Counted from the first letter of the stretch, positions 1 to 6,672 are shown. The stretch: 7,086 nt of DNA from CAJBLF01 sp041679065 (GCA_041679065.1 JBBABI010000065.1:1-7086), one strand, 5' to 3'. Numbers and translations are program-made. The notes: generated from the letters alone by a model not told the origin.

Positions 1-1
1 G

Positions 2-997
2 GATCGGGCGCCGCTCCTTTCGGTACCTTTTGCCCTCAACGCGAACCTGCTTGATGGTCGTGATACGGGCACAGGAAGCGGTTCCATTCCCGTACTGCAG
101 ACCGGGGGATTACTGCCGTTGAGTATGATTCCTGCAGGCACAAACCAGGATAGTTTTGTGCTGGATGCTGATGATTCCACTGCAACCGGATCGATTGTCC
201 TGCAGTTCGGCGACAGTCTTTCCAAGACGATCTCCTTTGATGTGGATGCCGGGGTTTTCCGGATGAACGATGATCTCACGCTCACGGATAGCGCGGGACT
301 TACAGCGTCCGGCGCGTTGGCAACCGAAAGCGGCATGGTGCTCAACATGAAGAATGCGGCGCAGGATGCTGTCCTTGTCTTCGGGAACAGCGTCGGTCAG
401 CAGACACTCAAATTCGTCCATGACACGCAGCAGTTCGAATTCTCCGATAATGTGCACGTAACCGGTGGTCTTACTGCAAGTGGCACACTGAAAGTAGAAG
501 GAGGGGTGCAGGTGGGGAGTTATGCGCCGGAATCAGGGACCGGCGCCGGTACGCTGCGTTGGACTGGCAGTGATATCGAAGCGTATGACGGCAACGGCTG
601 GACGAGTGTGACGCAAGGGGCCAAGTTCATCGGTGTTACGTCCAGCTCCACAACTGGTGCATTTAGCACAGGAAGTCTGGTGGGGTATCAGGCTGCAAAT
701 GATCTGTGCGCTGACCAATATGCCGGTAGTCATTACTGCCAGATGGACGAGGTGATCTCCACGATTAATCAGAGCCTAGATTCATTCTCTGGTATTTCGA
801 ATGCGTGGGCAGCAGAAGGTGCGCCGGGATACACATCAGATTCCAATGACTGCCGGGGATGGACTTCTGCAAATGGGTCGTATCTTGGAGCGTGGTGGGA
901 ATTCAGTACGGACGGAGGGTCAACAATCGCATCCGGTGGAGGACAGGGATACCTGACCAACTGCGCCGTTTCACAGCCAATAGCCTGTTGCCGCTAA
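2..997 (+). CDS. Surface repeat protein with tail-fibre-like motifs and Cys-rich C-terminal module (5' end outside window)
   Basis: The frame is open from base 2 to the TAA at 995-997, giving 331 visible residues. The start lies left of the window; the internal TTG at 119 should not be taken as the start, because recognisable sequence lies before it. The first residues read APLLSVPFALNANLLDG, a motif common in bacterial and phage fibre-like repeat proteins. Two diverged copies of the 48-residue repeat shared with the next two genes follow, at about 152-313 and 332-490. Next comes a tail-fibre-like segment at 536-606 (GTLRW, IEAYDGNGW). The last part, about 619-994, carries six cysteines (LC, YC, DC, NC and a terminal ACC) and tryptophan/glycine-rich sequence ending PIACCR. 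It looks like a small disulphide-bonded, lectin-like extracellular module, but I cannot name the family. Probably exported and surface-exposed. The next gene starts 4 bases after the stop, which suggests one transcript. Confidence 0.8.
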   Translation, partial: DRAPLLSVPFALNANLLDGRDTGTGSGSIPVLQTGGLLPLSMIPAGTNQDSFVLDADDSTATGSIVLQFGDSLSKTISFDVDAGVFRMNDDLTLTDSAGLTASGALATESGMVLNMKNAAQDAVLVFGNSVGQQTLKFVHDTQQFEFSDNVHVTGGLTASGTLKVEGGVQVGSYAPESGTGAGTLRWTGSDIEAYDGNGWTSVTQGAKFIGVTSSSTTGAFSTGSLVGYQAANDLCADQYAGSHYCQMDEVISTINQSLDSFSGISNAWAAEGAPGYTSDSNDCRGWTSANGSYLGAWWEFSTDGGSTIASGGGQGYLTNCAVSQPIACCR

Positions 998-1001
998 CAT
1001 C

Positions 1002-3104
1002 ATGCGAAAAATTTCTCTTGTTACCATCGGCACTTGGACCACCCTCTTTGTGGGGCTGCTTGTGCTGGGCGTTGGTCAAGTATTCTCTGCAGCAACACCG
1101 CATTATGTAGTTGATCCTGCAACATGTCCGGCACAAGATGATCAATTTCCCGGTCAGAAGTGTCCATCTGGACTCTATATCTGTGGCGTGGATTCTGGTG
1201 ATATTCCTCAGTGTTACGATACAACACAGATTACTGCACCGGAAAATACGGCAACATCCAATACACAATATACTGCAAGCCTTGACGGGGGATATATTAT
1301 TGACTGTTTTGCTCAGCCACTCGATACGACTGCGCCATATTGTGACAATAACGGTGCATGGCTCTGTAATCGCGATGATAGTTGTTATGACAGTCCAGTG
1401 AACAAAGTGACAACATGTACGGGCCCGGGGACGTACACCTGTAGCGATTGTCGCAGCGGATATCAGGATTGCNNNNNNNNNNNNNNNNNNNNNNNNNNNN
1501 NNACATGCGAGGTGCAGACGAACGTTACGGACTATCCCACAGGGGACAACAATAACTACGGTGCCAGCTGTACGGCGCGATGTGATACTAATTATCTCGA
1601 TTGCGACGAAGGCGGCATTGGCATAGGCAATGGTTGTGAGATTCTGGATGGTGGGACATGTGATGCGCATGCGACATATGACGGTTGCAGCTTAGGAGAT
1701 GGCAACTGTGTATGTAGCTCTGGATATTACGATTGCAACGGTGATCTGGGGTTGAGTGGGGACGGGTGTGAGGTGCAAACCAACACGGCGTGTACCACTG
1801 ATCAGGGTATTACGGGTACATACAACGAGTGTACCTGTGTGCCGGATCAGAGCTATTTTGAAACTGGAACCGAATCAACGTATAGCACAGCAGATCCTTT
1901 GCTGTGGGGCACACAGGTGGGTACAGGTGCGCTCATCAAAATGAGCAATGCCTCTGGGGAGCAATTCACTGTTACCAACAGCGGTGCTATCAAGGCGGGG
2001 AGCGGTTTGGTGCTCAATGCAGACAACACTGCGGCAGATACAACAATCTCATTCGGCAATGCGCTTGGTGCGCAAGTCATCAAATTTAATAATGCAACAC
2101 AGCAATTCGAGTTCTCCGATGATGTGCACGTGACCGGTACTGTGGAAACGACAGGTGGTCTTACAGTTGGTGGCGCTATTACGCTCAATGGAGTCTCATA
2201 CACATTCCCCGATTCTGCGGGCAGCCCGGGCCATGTGCTCACGACGGATGGCAACGGCACACTGACATGGCAGATCGACGATACTGCGGGGAGTGGCTTG
2301 GGCCAGACGGAAGCCGATGAACGCTATGTGAATATTGGCGGGGATACAATGACCGGTGCGCTCGTTATTGACAACGCAGGCGCAGAACCGTCGCTCGTGG
2401 TCAAAGGAACGGCATCTGGTACGGCTATTCATGCGGAAGACAGCCTGACAGCCAGTGGAACGCTCTCCGTGGAAGGGGTGGCATCGTTCCAATCAACGTT
2501 AGAGGTGAACGGAGTTACGTACACATTTCCTGATTCCGATGGAACCGCATCAGGCAAAGTGCTCAAAACGGACGGCGCAGGGCAGCTTTCTTGGTCGGAT
2601 GACAGCGCTGTCACATCGTACACGCTGGAACGCGTCTTTCAGCCTCTGTTCCCCGGTGCTGTCTATCAGGGTGATGGCGAGAATAACGTAGGGCAATTAG
2701 CGCTGAGTCATACAGGGGGTTTGCTCACCAACTACTATGCATGGACCAGTACACGCACTTCTTTGCAGGATTACGATATTCTCCTGCGTGTTACGCTCTC
2801 TTCGGAGTTCGTTTCCTGGGATACCACTCCGCTGGAGGTGTCGTACCACACAACATCGTCGGATGCGGGCGTTTCCAAGCTGGATGTTTCTGTCTACGAT
2901 ACGGCAGGCAATGTCGTAACGCTCGTGGGTGGCAGTACGGATCTGGCAAGTACCACTTGGGCAACCAAGGAACTGACGTTCGATGGAACGCCGACATGGA
3001 CAGCCGGAGAAGACTTCTTGATCGTTTTCCACCTCTCTGCACACAGTGATGCAGCAGTACATCTAGGGAAGGTAAAAATCCGGTATGCGGACCTAAATTC
3101 ATAG
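1002..3104 (+). CDS. Secreted Cys-rich/tail-fibre-like surface protein, 700 aa, with assembly gap
   Basis: The start at ATG 1002 gives a good Sec signal peptide: MRK, then a hydrophobic stretch to about residue 28, with likely cleavage after VFSA (residue 30). No Shine-Dalgarno is visible; the start is 4 bases after the preceding stop, so coupled translation is plausible. Residues 42-279 hold all 26 visible cysteines, including three C-x3-Y-x-DC...CE(V/I) modules resembling the GCE-type Cys repeats of some large extracellular bacterial proteins. After residue 280 there is no cysteine: one 49-residue fibre repeat (335-383), YTFP...LTW (400-423), RYVN-GDTMTGAL (441-454), a second YTFP...LSW (507-531) and a C-terminal domain (about 546-700) homologous to that of the next gene. 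Thirty Ns (10 codons) break the first Cys module, so exact length is uncertain. Likely a surface adhesin or fibre subunit; the ligand cannot be told. Confidence 0.85.
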   Translation: MRKISLVTIGTWTTLFVGLLVLGVGQVFSAATPHYVVDPATCPAQDDQFPGQKCPSGLYICGVDSGDIPQCYDTTQITAPENTATSNTQYTASLDGGYIIDCFAQPLDTTAPYCDNNGAWLCNRDDSCYDSPVNKVTTCTGPGTYTCSDCRSGYQDCXXXXXXXXXXTCEVQTNVTDYPTGDNNNYGASCTARCDTNYLDCDEGGIGIGNGCEILDGGTCDAHATYDGCSLGDGNCVCSSGYYDCNGDLGLSGDGCEVQTNTACTTDQGITGTYNECTCVPDQSYFETGTESTYSTADPLLWGTQVGTGALIKMSNASGEQFTVTNSGAIKAGSGLVLNADNTAADTTISFGNALGAQVIKFNNATQQFEFSDDVHVTGTVETTGGLTVGGAITLNGVSYTFPDSAGSPGHVLTTDGNGTLTWQIDDTAGSGLGQTEADERYVNIGGDTMTGALVIDNAGAEPSLVVKGTASGTAIHAEDSLTASGTLSVEGVASFQSTLEVNGVTYTFPDSDGTASGKVLKTDGAGQLSWSDDSAVTSYTLERVFQPLFPGAVYQGDGENNVGQLALSHTGGLLTNYYAWTSTRTSLQDYDILLRVTLSSEFVSWDTTPLEVSYHTTSSDAGVSKLDVSVYDTAGNVVTLVGGSTDLASTTWATKELTFDGTPTWTAGEDFLIVFHLSAHSDAAVHLGKVKIRYADLNS
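1449..1784 (+). repeat. Three Cys-rich modules (C-x3-Y-x-DC...CEV/CEI)
   Basis: Copies lie at 1449-1523 (interrupted by Ns), 1581-1649 and 1713-1784. Copies 2 and 3 have exactly ten residues between the DC and CE cysteines (ending NG or DG before CE); copy 1 has ten unknown residues plus a Thr. The first and third copies end in the same CEVQTN. They are probably small disulphide-stabilised modules in the extracellular N-terminal half of the 700-aa protein. Confidence 0.65.
1473..1502. other. Assembly gap of 30 N
   Basis: Thirty undetermined bases sit inside the coding frame. The frame continues on both sides, so the gap length is at least frame-compatible. It falls in the variable middle of a repeated Cys module, a place where short-read assembly commonly fails. 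The real length may differ, and further modules may be hidden. Confidence 0.98.
2004..2150 (+). repeat. Fibre repeat copy in the 700-aa protein
   Basis: A single 49-residue copy (residues 335-383) of the module that occurs six times in the next gene and twice in the preceding one. It keeps the framework FGN, then F-x-N/D, then FEFSDDVHVTGT. The closest partner in the preceding gene is the copy at 332-490, which shares QQFEFSD-N/D-VHVTG. Confidence 0.8.
2637..3101 (+). other. Conserved C-terminal domain, copy in the 700-aa protein
   Basis: Residues about 546-700 align with residues 749-910 of the 910-aa protein. Shared points in order: P-x-AVY, NV/NY-x-GQ, Y-x-WTST, LQ-x-Y, RV, F-x2-WD, Y-x-TT, DA, YDTAG-x2-V-x-L-x-GG, then a hydrophobic strand (FLIVFHLSA here, ITIAIKMVA there). 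A beta-sandwich-like cell-surface or oligomerisation domain is plausible. I do not recognise a named family. Confidence 0.65.
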
Positions 3105-3217
3105 GAAAACATATCCTGCTTTTAGTCAATAAGTTCTGCAAACACAGGACGTGAATTTGTGGTATTATATTGAGAAAGGTTTCGTGAAAACACATTGAAT
3201 TTCACATAAAATATCCA
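3105..3217. other. Intergenic spacer between the two large secreted-protein genes
   Basis: This 113-base spacer is richer in A/T than its surroundings. I see no stem followed by a T-run that would make an intrinsic terminator for the upstream gene; the best pair is a weak TCCTG/CAGGA at 3114-3118 and 3145-3149. A candidate promoter lies near 3160, and there is no Shine-Dalgarno within 20 bases of the ATG at 3218. Confidence 0.6.
3160..3168 (+). promoter_or_regulatory. Candidate extended -10 promoter for the 910-aa gene
   Basis: TGG followed by TATTAT matches the TGn-extended -10 pattern, with an overlapping TATATT at 3166-3171. No good -35 box is found at the normal spacing; TTCTGC at 3134-3139 is 23 bases away. 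Extended -10 promoters can work without one. Transcription would start near 3175, leaving a leader of roughly 40 bases. Weak evidence from sequence alone. Confidence 0.3.
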
Positions 3218-5950
3218 ATGACACACACGAAGAATCACTGCTGGTATTGCGGCTTGAAGAGGCTGCCGCTCCTCCTTATTATAGGAATGTTGGTCTGGAG
3301 CATGACCGGCGAAATGAGCGCGGCTTCCAGCTGGAACCCCACACTTCTGGTCAATACGGAATCCTTCAATACGATTGATGTTGGGGATGGCACAACGGAT
3401 ATTGAACTCAGATTTGGAACCACTGAACTCCGTCTTTTTTGGGACACCGGTAACTCCCGGTTTGAGTTCACGCAGTCGGTGTACGTGCAGGGGGCGCTTA
3501 CAGCCAGCGGTGCTGTAATCATTAATGATGATGACGTGGGCGATGCTACATTGACCTTTGGCAATGATGCCGGTGATGAAACGATTATCTTCAGTGATTC
3601 CACCAATCAGTTCGAAATCTCTGATGATGCGCAGATTGGCGGTAATCTGGACGTGAATGGCAATGAAACAGTGAGTGGCACACTTGAGGTCAATGACGAT
3701 AATTCCGGCAATGCCACGTTAACCTTCGGTAACGATGCGGGCGACGAGACATTGATCTTCAATGATACGAGTAACGAATTCGATCTCTCCGATGACTTGA
3801 ATATCACCGGGACGCTCGATACCACGGGGAATATCACCACGGATGCAAACCTCACTATTAATGAGGACAACGGTGATGCGGATGCAGTCTTAACCTTCGG
3901 CAACGACGCAGGGGCCAAAGCATTGACCTATAGCAATGCCAATACCCGTTTTGAATTCAATGACGATGTGCACATTACCGGGACATTGGAAACCACGAGT
4001 AATGTCACCGTCGGCGGTACGATCACGTTGAACGGAGTTACGTACACCTTCCCGGAGGCCGACGGATCGGATAACTTTATGCTCACGACCAATGGAGCCG
4101 GAGCTCTGACATGGGAAAACCCGGCGACTGCCGTCATGTCCACGTTTGACGATCGCTACGTGAATACGAGCGGTGATACCATGACCGGTGCGCTCAGCGT
4201 ACAGGCGAACATTTCGGGTTCCACATTGCGCGTGGACGGCGATGCAGCAGTATGGGGCGCTCTCTCCGTTACCGGTGCATTGACCACAGAGGGCAATCTG
4301 ACGATCAATCAGGATAACGGCGCAGCCGATGCTGTCTTAACCTTCGGCAACGACGCCGGTGCAGAAACCATTACCTTCAGCGATTCCACCAATCAGTTCG
4401 AACTCTCTGATGATGCCAAGGTTGGCGGTAATTTGGAGGTTGATGGAACAGGTACTATCCAGAGCAGCTTGGAAATCAATGACGATAATTCCGGCGATGC
4501 TACATTAACTTTCGGTAACGATGCGGGTGACGAGACATTGATCTTCAATGATACAACCAATGAATTCGATCTCTCCGATGACCTCAACGTTACTGGAACA
4601 CTCGATGCTACCTCCAATATTTCCGGTTCCGGAACGCTCTCTATAGAAGGAGCATCCTCTCTGCAGGGGGCAGTCACCTTTGGTTCCACTGTAAGAATCA
4701 ATAACGTCACCTACACGTTCCCTTACTCCGATGGAACCGCATCGGGAAAGGTGCTCAAGACTGACGGAGCGGGGCATCTCTCTTGGGCAACGGATACCGA
4801 CACGAACACGAATGCAGCTACGATTTGCGATCCCGGCCAGTACTTGAATGGTGATGGAAGTTGTGTGGATGTGATCGAGGAAGGTGAGCTGACGAACGAA
4901 TCAGACCTGGAAACGCAGCTGGGTGCGATCAATGTGATTGTGGAAACAGAGATTAATCAATTCTCCGAGCTCCAAGCAATCGTTGCCGATCAAATCCTTT
5001 TGAACCAAACCACTGCTGACAATCGTTTTGTGAATACCAGCGGAGATACGATGACCGGCGCGCTGAAAGTACAAGCAAATATTTCCGGTTCCACACTGCG
5101 AGTAGATGGCGATGCAGCGGTATGGGGCGCTCTCTCCGTTACTGGTTCTTTGAGTACAGAGGGCAATCTGACGATCAATCAGGATAACGGTGATGCCGAT
5201 GCTGTCTTGACCTTTGGCAATGATGCAGGAGCAAAGACACTCATCTACAGTAATACCAATACCCGCTTTGAGTTCAATGATGACATTCAAACCTCCGGAA
5301 ACATGTCCGGTTCCACATTGACTGTGGACGGCGATGTGAATCTCCATGGTGTCACATACAGCTTCCCGGTCACCAATGGTGACAACGGGCAGGTACTTAC
5401 CACCGATGGCGATGGAAATCTGACATGGGAAACGCAGACGGTAGGCGTAGGAAGCGGTGGCGTACTCTTCATGGCGCCGGAATATCCGCATGCGGTGTAC
5501 TTCAGCTCTGGAGCTGTGAGCAACTACATCGGGCAGATGAGCTACGATTACGACGAAACGAATCAGGAGAACTTCTACCGGTGGACATCCACCAAGGGTG
5601 ATCTGCAGGAATACTGGATTGCCGTACGTGTGCGCATACCGGATAACTTCTCTGTGTGGGATTCCAGTGAAGCGATTCAGTTCTTGTACAGGACCACAGC
5701 GAACGATGCTGCGAATAACTTCCTGACCATGCGCCTGTACGATACAGCCGGTGCAGAAGTTGCACTCACAGGCGGCAATGATCTGTACAGCGATAATGCA
5801 TGGACCACAGCCACAGTCACGGGGCCAGAGAGCGGTGGAACCTACACGACGAGCGAATACATCACGATTGCGATCAAGATGGTTGCCAACAGCTCCGGTA
5901 ATACGGATGCCGGCTACATCAACCTGAACTGGGAGACGAGTGCCCCATAA
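3218..5950 (+). CDS. Secreted multi-repeat fibre-like surface protein, 910 aa
   Basis: ATG 3218 gives a signal peptide: a 16-residue N-region with C8 and C11 and a KR pair, a hydrophobic core (residues 17-28) and likely cleavage near EMSA (residue 35). No Shine-Dalgarno is seen; later ATGs would lose the signal. The mature part contains one diverged (about 49-97) and six clear 47-48-residue repeats at 100-146, 156-202, 212-259, 361-408, 418-464 and 651-698, each with LTFGNDAG and a later (F/Y)-x-(N/D) then F(E/D)-x-(S/N)DD. Between them lie YTFP/YSFP...W segments (275-299, 498-523, 714-737), two GDTMTGAL segments (313-326, 603-616) like phage tail-fibre repeats, and CDPGQYLNGDGSC (537-549) followed by an acidic, possibly helical linker (about 554-600). 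Residues 749-910 form a C-terminal domain shared with the 700-aa protein. TAA is followed by an in-frame TGA. Probably a long trimeric or beta-rich surface fibre; target unknown. Confidence 0.85.
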   Translation: MTHTKNHCWYCGLKRLPLLLIIGMLVWSMTGEMSAASSWNPTLLVNTESFNTIDVGDGTTDIELRFGTTELRLFWDTGNSRFEFTQSVYVQGALTASGAVIINDDDVGDATLTFGNDAGDETIIFSDSTNQFEISDDAQIGGNLDVNGNETVSGTLEVNDDNSGNATLTFGNDAGDETLIFNDTSNEFDLSDDLNITGTLDTTGNITTDANLTINEDNGDADAVLTFGNDAGAKALTYSNANTRFEFNDDVHITGTLETTSNVTVGGTITLNGVTYTFPEADGSDNFMLTTNGAGALTWENPATAVMSTFDDRYVNTSGDTMTGALSVQANISGSTLRVDGDAAVWGALSVTGALTTEGNLTINQDNGAADAVLTFGNDAGAETITFSDSTNQFELSDDAKVGGNLEVDGTGTIQSSLEINDDNSGDATLTFGNDAGDETLIFNDTTNEFDLSDDLNVTGTLDATSNISGSGTLSIEGASSLQGAVTFGSTVRINNVTYTFPYSDGTASGKVLKTDGAGHLSWATDTDTNTNAATICDPGQYLNGDGSCVDVIEEGELTNESDLETQLGAINVIVETEINQFSELQAIVADQILLNQTTADNRFVNTSGDTMTGALKVQANISGSTLRVDGDAAVWGALSVTGSLSTEGNLTINQDNGDADAVLTFGNDAGAKTLIYSNTNTRFEFNDDIQTSGNMSGSTLTVDGDVNLHGVTYSFPVTNGDNGQVLTTDGDGNLTWETQTVGVGSGGVLFMAPEYPHAVYFSSGAVSNYIGQMSYDYDETNQENFYRWTSTKGDLQEYWIAVRVRIPDNFSVWDSSEAIQFLYRTTANDAANNFLTMRLYDTAGAEVALTGGNDLYSDNAWTTATVTGPESGGTYTTSEYITIAIKMVANSSGNTDAGYINLNWETSAP
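3515..3994 (+). repeat. First fibre-repeat block: copies 1-3
   Basis: Copies at 3515-3655 (47 codons), 3683-3823 (47) and 3851-3994 (48). Each contains LTFGNDAG. They represent three subtypes: A (SDSTNQFE, ending GGNLDV), B (NDTSNEFDLSDDL, ending GTLDT) and C (LTINEDNG start, YSNANTRFEFNDD). The same three subtypes recur in the second half of the protein. Confidence 0.9.
4154..4609 (+). repeat. Second block: GDTMTGAL segment plus fibre repeats 4 and 5
   Basis: A RYVNTSGDTMTGAL segment (4154-4195) is followed by about 30 codons containing GDAAVWGALSVTG, then repeat 4 (4298-4441) and repeat 5 (4469-4609). Repeat 5 is subtype B. Repeat 4 starts as subtype C (LTINQDNG) and ends as subtype A (SDSTNQFELSDDA), a mosaic. 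Confidence 0.85.
5024..5311 (+). repeat. Third block: second GDTMTGAL segment plus fibre repeat 6
   Basis: RFVNTSGDTMTGAL (5024-5065), the VQANISGSTLRVDGDAAV segment and repeat 6 (5168-5311, subtype C) closely copy 4154-4350. Some stretches are base-identical, such as the segment encoding VWGALSV and the one encoding EGNLTINQDN, while others differ mainly at third codon positions. This pattern fits an old duplication with later selection or conversion. Confidence 0.85.
5462..5947 (+). other. Conserved C-terminal domain, copy in the 910-aa protein
   Basis: Residues 749-910 are homologous to the C-terminus of the 700-aa protein. The strand ITIAIKMVA (coded at 5861-5887) is the DNA that reappears twice in the palindrome array downstream. 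Its counterpart in the paralogue is FLIVFHLSA, so this strand is native to the domain here. Confidence 0.65.
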
Positions 5951-5961
5951 TGAGGTTAAGC

Positions 5962-5978
5962 GCACGTATGCAACGTGC
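5962..5978 (+). repeat. REP-like palindrome, TTAAG subtype
   Basis: Arms GCACGT and ACGTGC around the loop ATGCA, followed by TTTGGGTT, which resembles the TGGGTTGTGTGG tail of the other elements. It starts 11 bases after the TAA of the 910-aa gene and is preceded by TTAAG rather than GTAG. Confidence 0.6.
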
Positions 5979-6015
5979 TTTGGGTTAATGATGGGTACAT
6001 TCAATAACAACCCTA

Positions 6016-6043
6016 AACCCTAACGCACGATGCTTTCGTGCGT
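6016..6043 (+). repeat. Second-type palindrome, copy 1 (28-bp exact repeat)
   Basis: A perfect 8-bp stem, ACGCACGA and TCGTGCGT, encloses the loop TGCTT (stem-loop 6023-6043). Together with the upstream AACCCTA it is identical over 28 bases to 6957-6984. A GTAG-type REP left arm begins 8 bases downstream, as in the other composite copies. Confidence 0.75.
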
Positions 6044-6051
6044 GAACCTTG

Positions 6052-6070
6052 GTAGCGCATGTAGCATGTA
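6052..6070 (+). repeat. GTAG-type REP, left arm only
   Basis: GTAG plus GCATGTA are present as in the full elements, but the expected right arm ACATGCGCT is missing. It is replaced by a short direct duplication of GCATGTA (6057-6063 and 6064-6070). This looks like a decayed or rearranged copy. Confidence 0.5.
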
Positions 6071-6084
6071 GCAACCCAGGGATC

Positions 6085-6101
6085 GCACGTAGGCAACGTG
6101 C
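6085..6101 (+). repeat. REP-like palindrome near the transposase 3' end
   Basis: Arms GCACGT and ACGTGC around AGGCA, followed by TCTGGTTTT. It lies 12 bases beyond the transposase stop. The arms are identical to the element at 5962-5978; the loop differs. Confidence 0.6.
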
Positions 6102-6113
6102 TCTGGTTTTCAT

Positions 6114-6563
6114 TCATACAAATCCTCCTGCCCAGTCCAGCGAACAGACATCCCATTTTCCACACGCAGATGACCACAGATAATCGTGCGGGTGTTCGCA
6201 GAGGCCGGCTGCTACGGGGTTGCCATGGATATAACGGATGACCTTGGACGGTTGCTCAATGAGCCTACAGTCAAATCTTTTCTGCCAGATAGGCCCTTTT
6301 CCTATTTCAAAACTCACACCACGTTTGTACACGTGAATGATGCGGGACACCGAACCGCCCTCAGGCGGTGTGAGGAGAAAATGACAGTGGTCCGGCATGA
6401 TCACAAAAGCGTGAAGGAAGAAAGGATATCGCTGTTGAGTTGTATACATTGTATCCACGGCGATGCGTGCCATAACAGGGTCAAGGAACACAGGATGCCG
6501 CTTTGCAGTGTTCGTTGTGACGAACATGAGCCGATCGTTTTGTATCCAGTGACGCTGTGTCAT
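6114..6563 (-). CDS. REP-associated tyrosine transposase (RAYT, Y1/HUH family)
   Basis: 149 residues, a normal length for a short RAYT and apparently complete, from ATG (complement of 6561-6563) to TGA (6114-6116). Family marks in order: FVTTNT (14-19); MPDHCHFLL (56-64), holding the metal-binding HUH motif H59-C-H61; IWQKRF (92-97); YIHGNPVAAGL (111-121), whose Y111 is the likely nucleophilic tyrosine; and DYLWSS (127-132). RAYTs are single-strand DNA endonucleases related to IS200/IS605 TnpA that act on REP palindromes and appear to be domesticated, single-copy genes. All key residues are intact, so it may be active, and matching palindromes lie on both sides. No strong Shine-Dalgarno is seen. 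A possible promoter (TTGCCT, 16-base gap, TACGAT; complement of 6573-6600) ends 9 bases before the ATG, implying a nearly leaderless mRNA. It converges on the 910-aa gene. Confidence 0.9.
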   Translation of the reverse strand: MTQRHWIQNDRLMFVTTNTAKRHPVFLDPVMARIAVDTMYTTQQRYPFFLHAFVIMPDHCHFLLTPPEGGSVSRIIHVYKRGVSFEIGKGPIWQKRFDCRLIEQPSKVIRYIHGNPVAAGLCEHPHDYLWSSACGKWDVCSLDWAGGFV

Positions 6564-6636
6564 AAGCCGCCCATCGTACCATGGAAATGCGTGTAGGCAA
6601 TGTCATGCAATAACGGATACCTTCCTGTTGAGGGTT

Positions 6637-6669
6637 AAGCACGTACGCAACATGCGCTGGGTTGTGTGG
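6637..6669 (+). repeat. REP A, hybrid of the two subtypes
   Basis: The left arm AAGCACGT is of the TTAAG subtype; the right arm ACATGCGCT is of the GTAG subtype. The loop is ACGCA. The arms pair with a 2-base GC bulge and one G-T wobble. The tail TGGGTTGTGTGG follows at 6658-6669. Confidence 0.6.
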
Positions 6670-6672
6670 ATT

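Larger units (their letters stand above)
5951..6113. other. Convergent intergenic region with palindromes
   Basis: The 910-aa gene and the transposase gene converge here. The 163 bases hold four REP-like elements (5962-5978, 6023-6043, a half element from 6052, and 6085-6101) and no open frame worth calling. The stem-loops may protect or end both transcripts, but no stem has an immediate T-run, so I do not call an intrinsic terminator. Confidence 0.6.

Noticed and set aside
119..997. TTG at 119 as the start of the first gene
   Set aside because: The frame is open to the window edge and its upstream residues (APLLSVPFALNANLLDG) form a recognisable fibre-protein motif, so the gene begins outside the window.
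903..1670. A 255-codon open frame on the - strand spanning the N gap
   Set aside because: It crosses two genes and the assembly gap and shows no family features. The + strand frames are supported by repeats and a signal peptide.
2..5950. Prophage tail-fibre operon
   Set aside because: GDTMTGAL and related motifs are phage-fibre-like, but two of the proteins have Sec signal peptides and no capsid, tail, lysis or integrase gene is seen in the window.
4901..6010. A 369-codon open frame on the - strand opposite the 910-aa gene
   Set aside because: It lies wholly antisense to a repetitive gene with signal peptide and clear paralogues, crosses a palindrome, and has no recognisable motif. Long antisense frames are expected opposite such low-complexity coding sequence.
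6010..6023. CCCTAAACCCTAA, like a telomere repeat
   Set aside because: Only two units, one imperfectly repeated at 6957; it is simply the flank of the second-type palindrome in a bacterial context.
5962..6101. Intrinsic terminators after the 910-aa gene and the transposase gene
   Set aside because: The stems are only 6-8 bp and none is followed directly by a T-run. They fit REP elements better, though some effect on transcript ends is possible.
6114..6116. UGA read as an amino acid (as in Gracilibacteria)
   Set aside because: TGA ends the transposase at the normal family C-terminus. Reading through would translate palindromes, and no family-like sequence requires it.
6588..6608. Another REP copy upstream of the transposase
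   Set aside because: GCGTGT, AGGCA and ATGTCATGC resemble the arms and loop, but pairing is poor. It may be a decayed copy, too weak to list.
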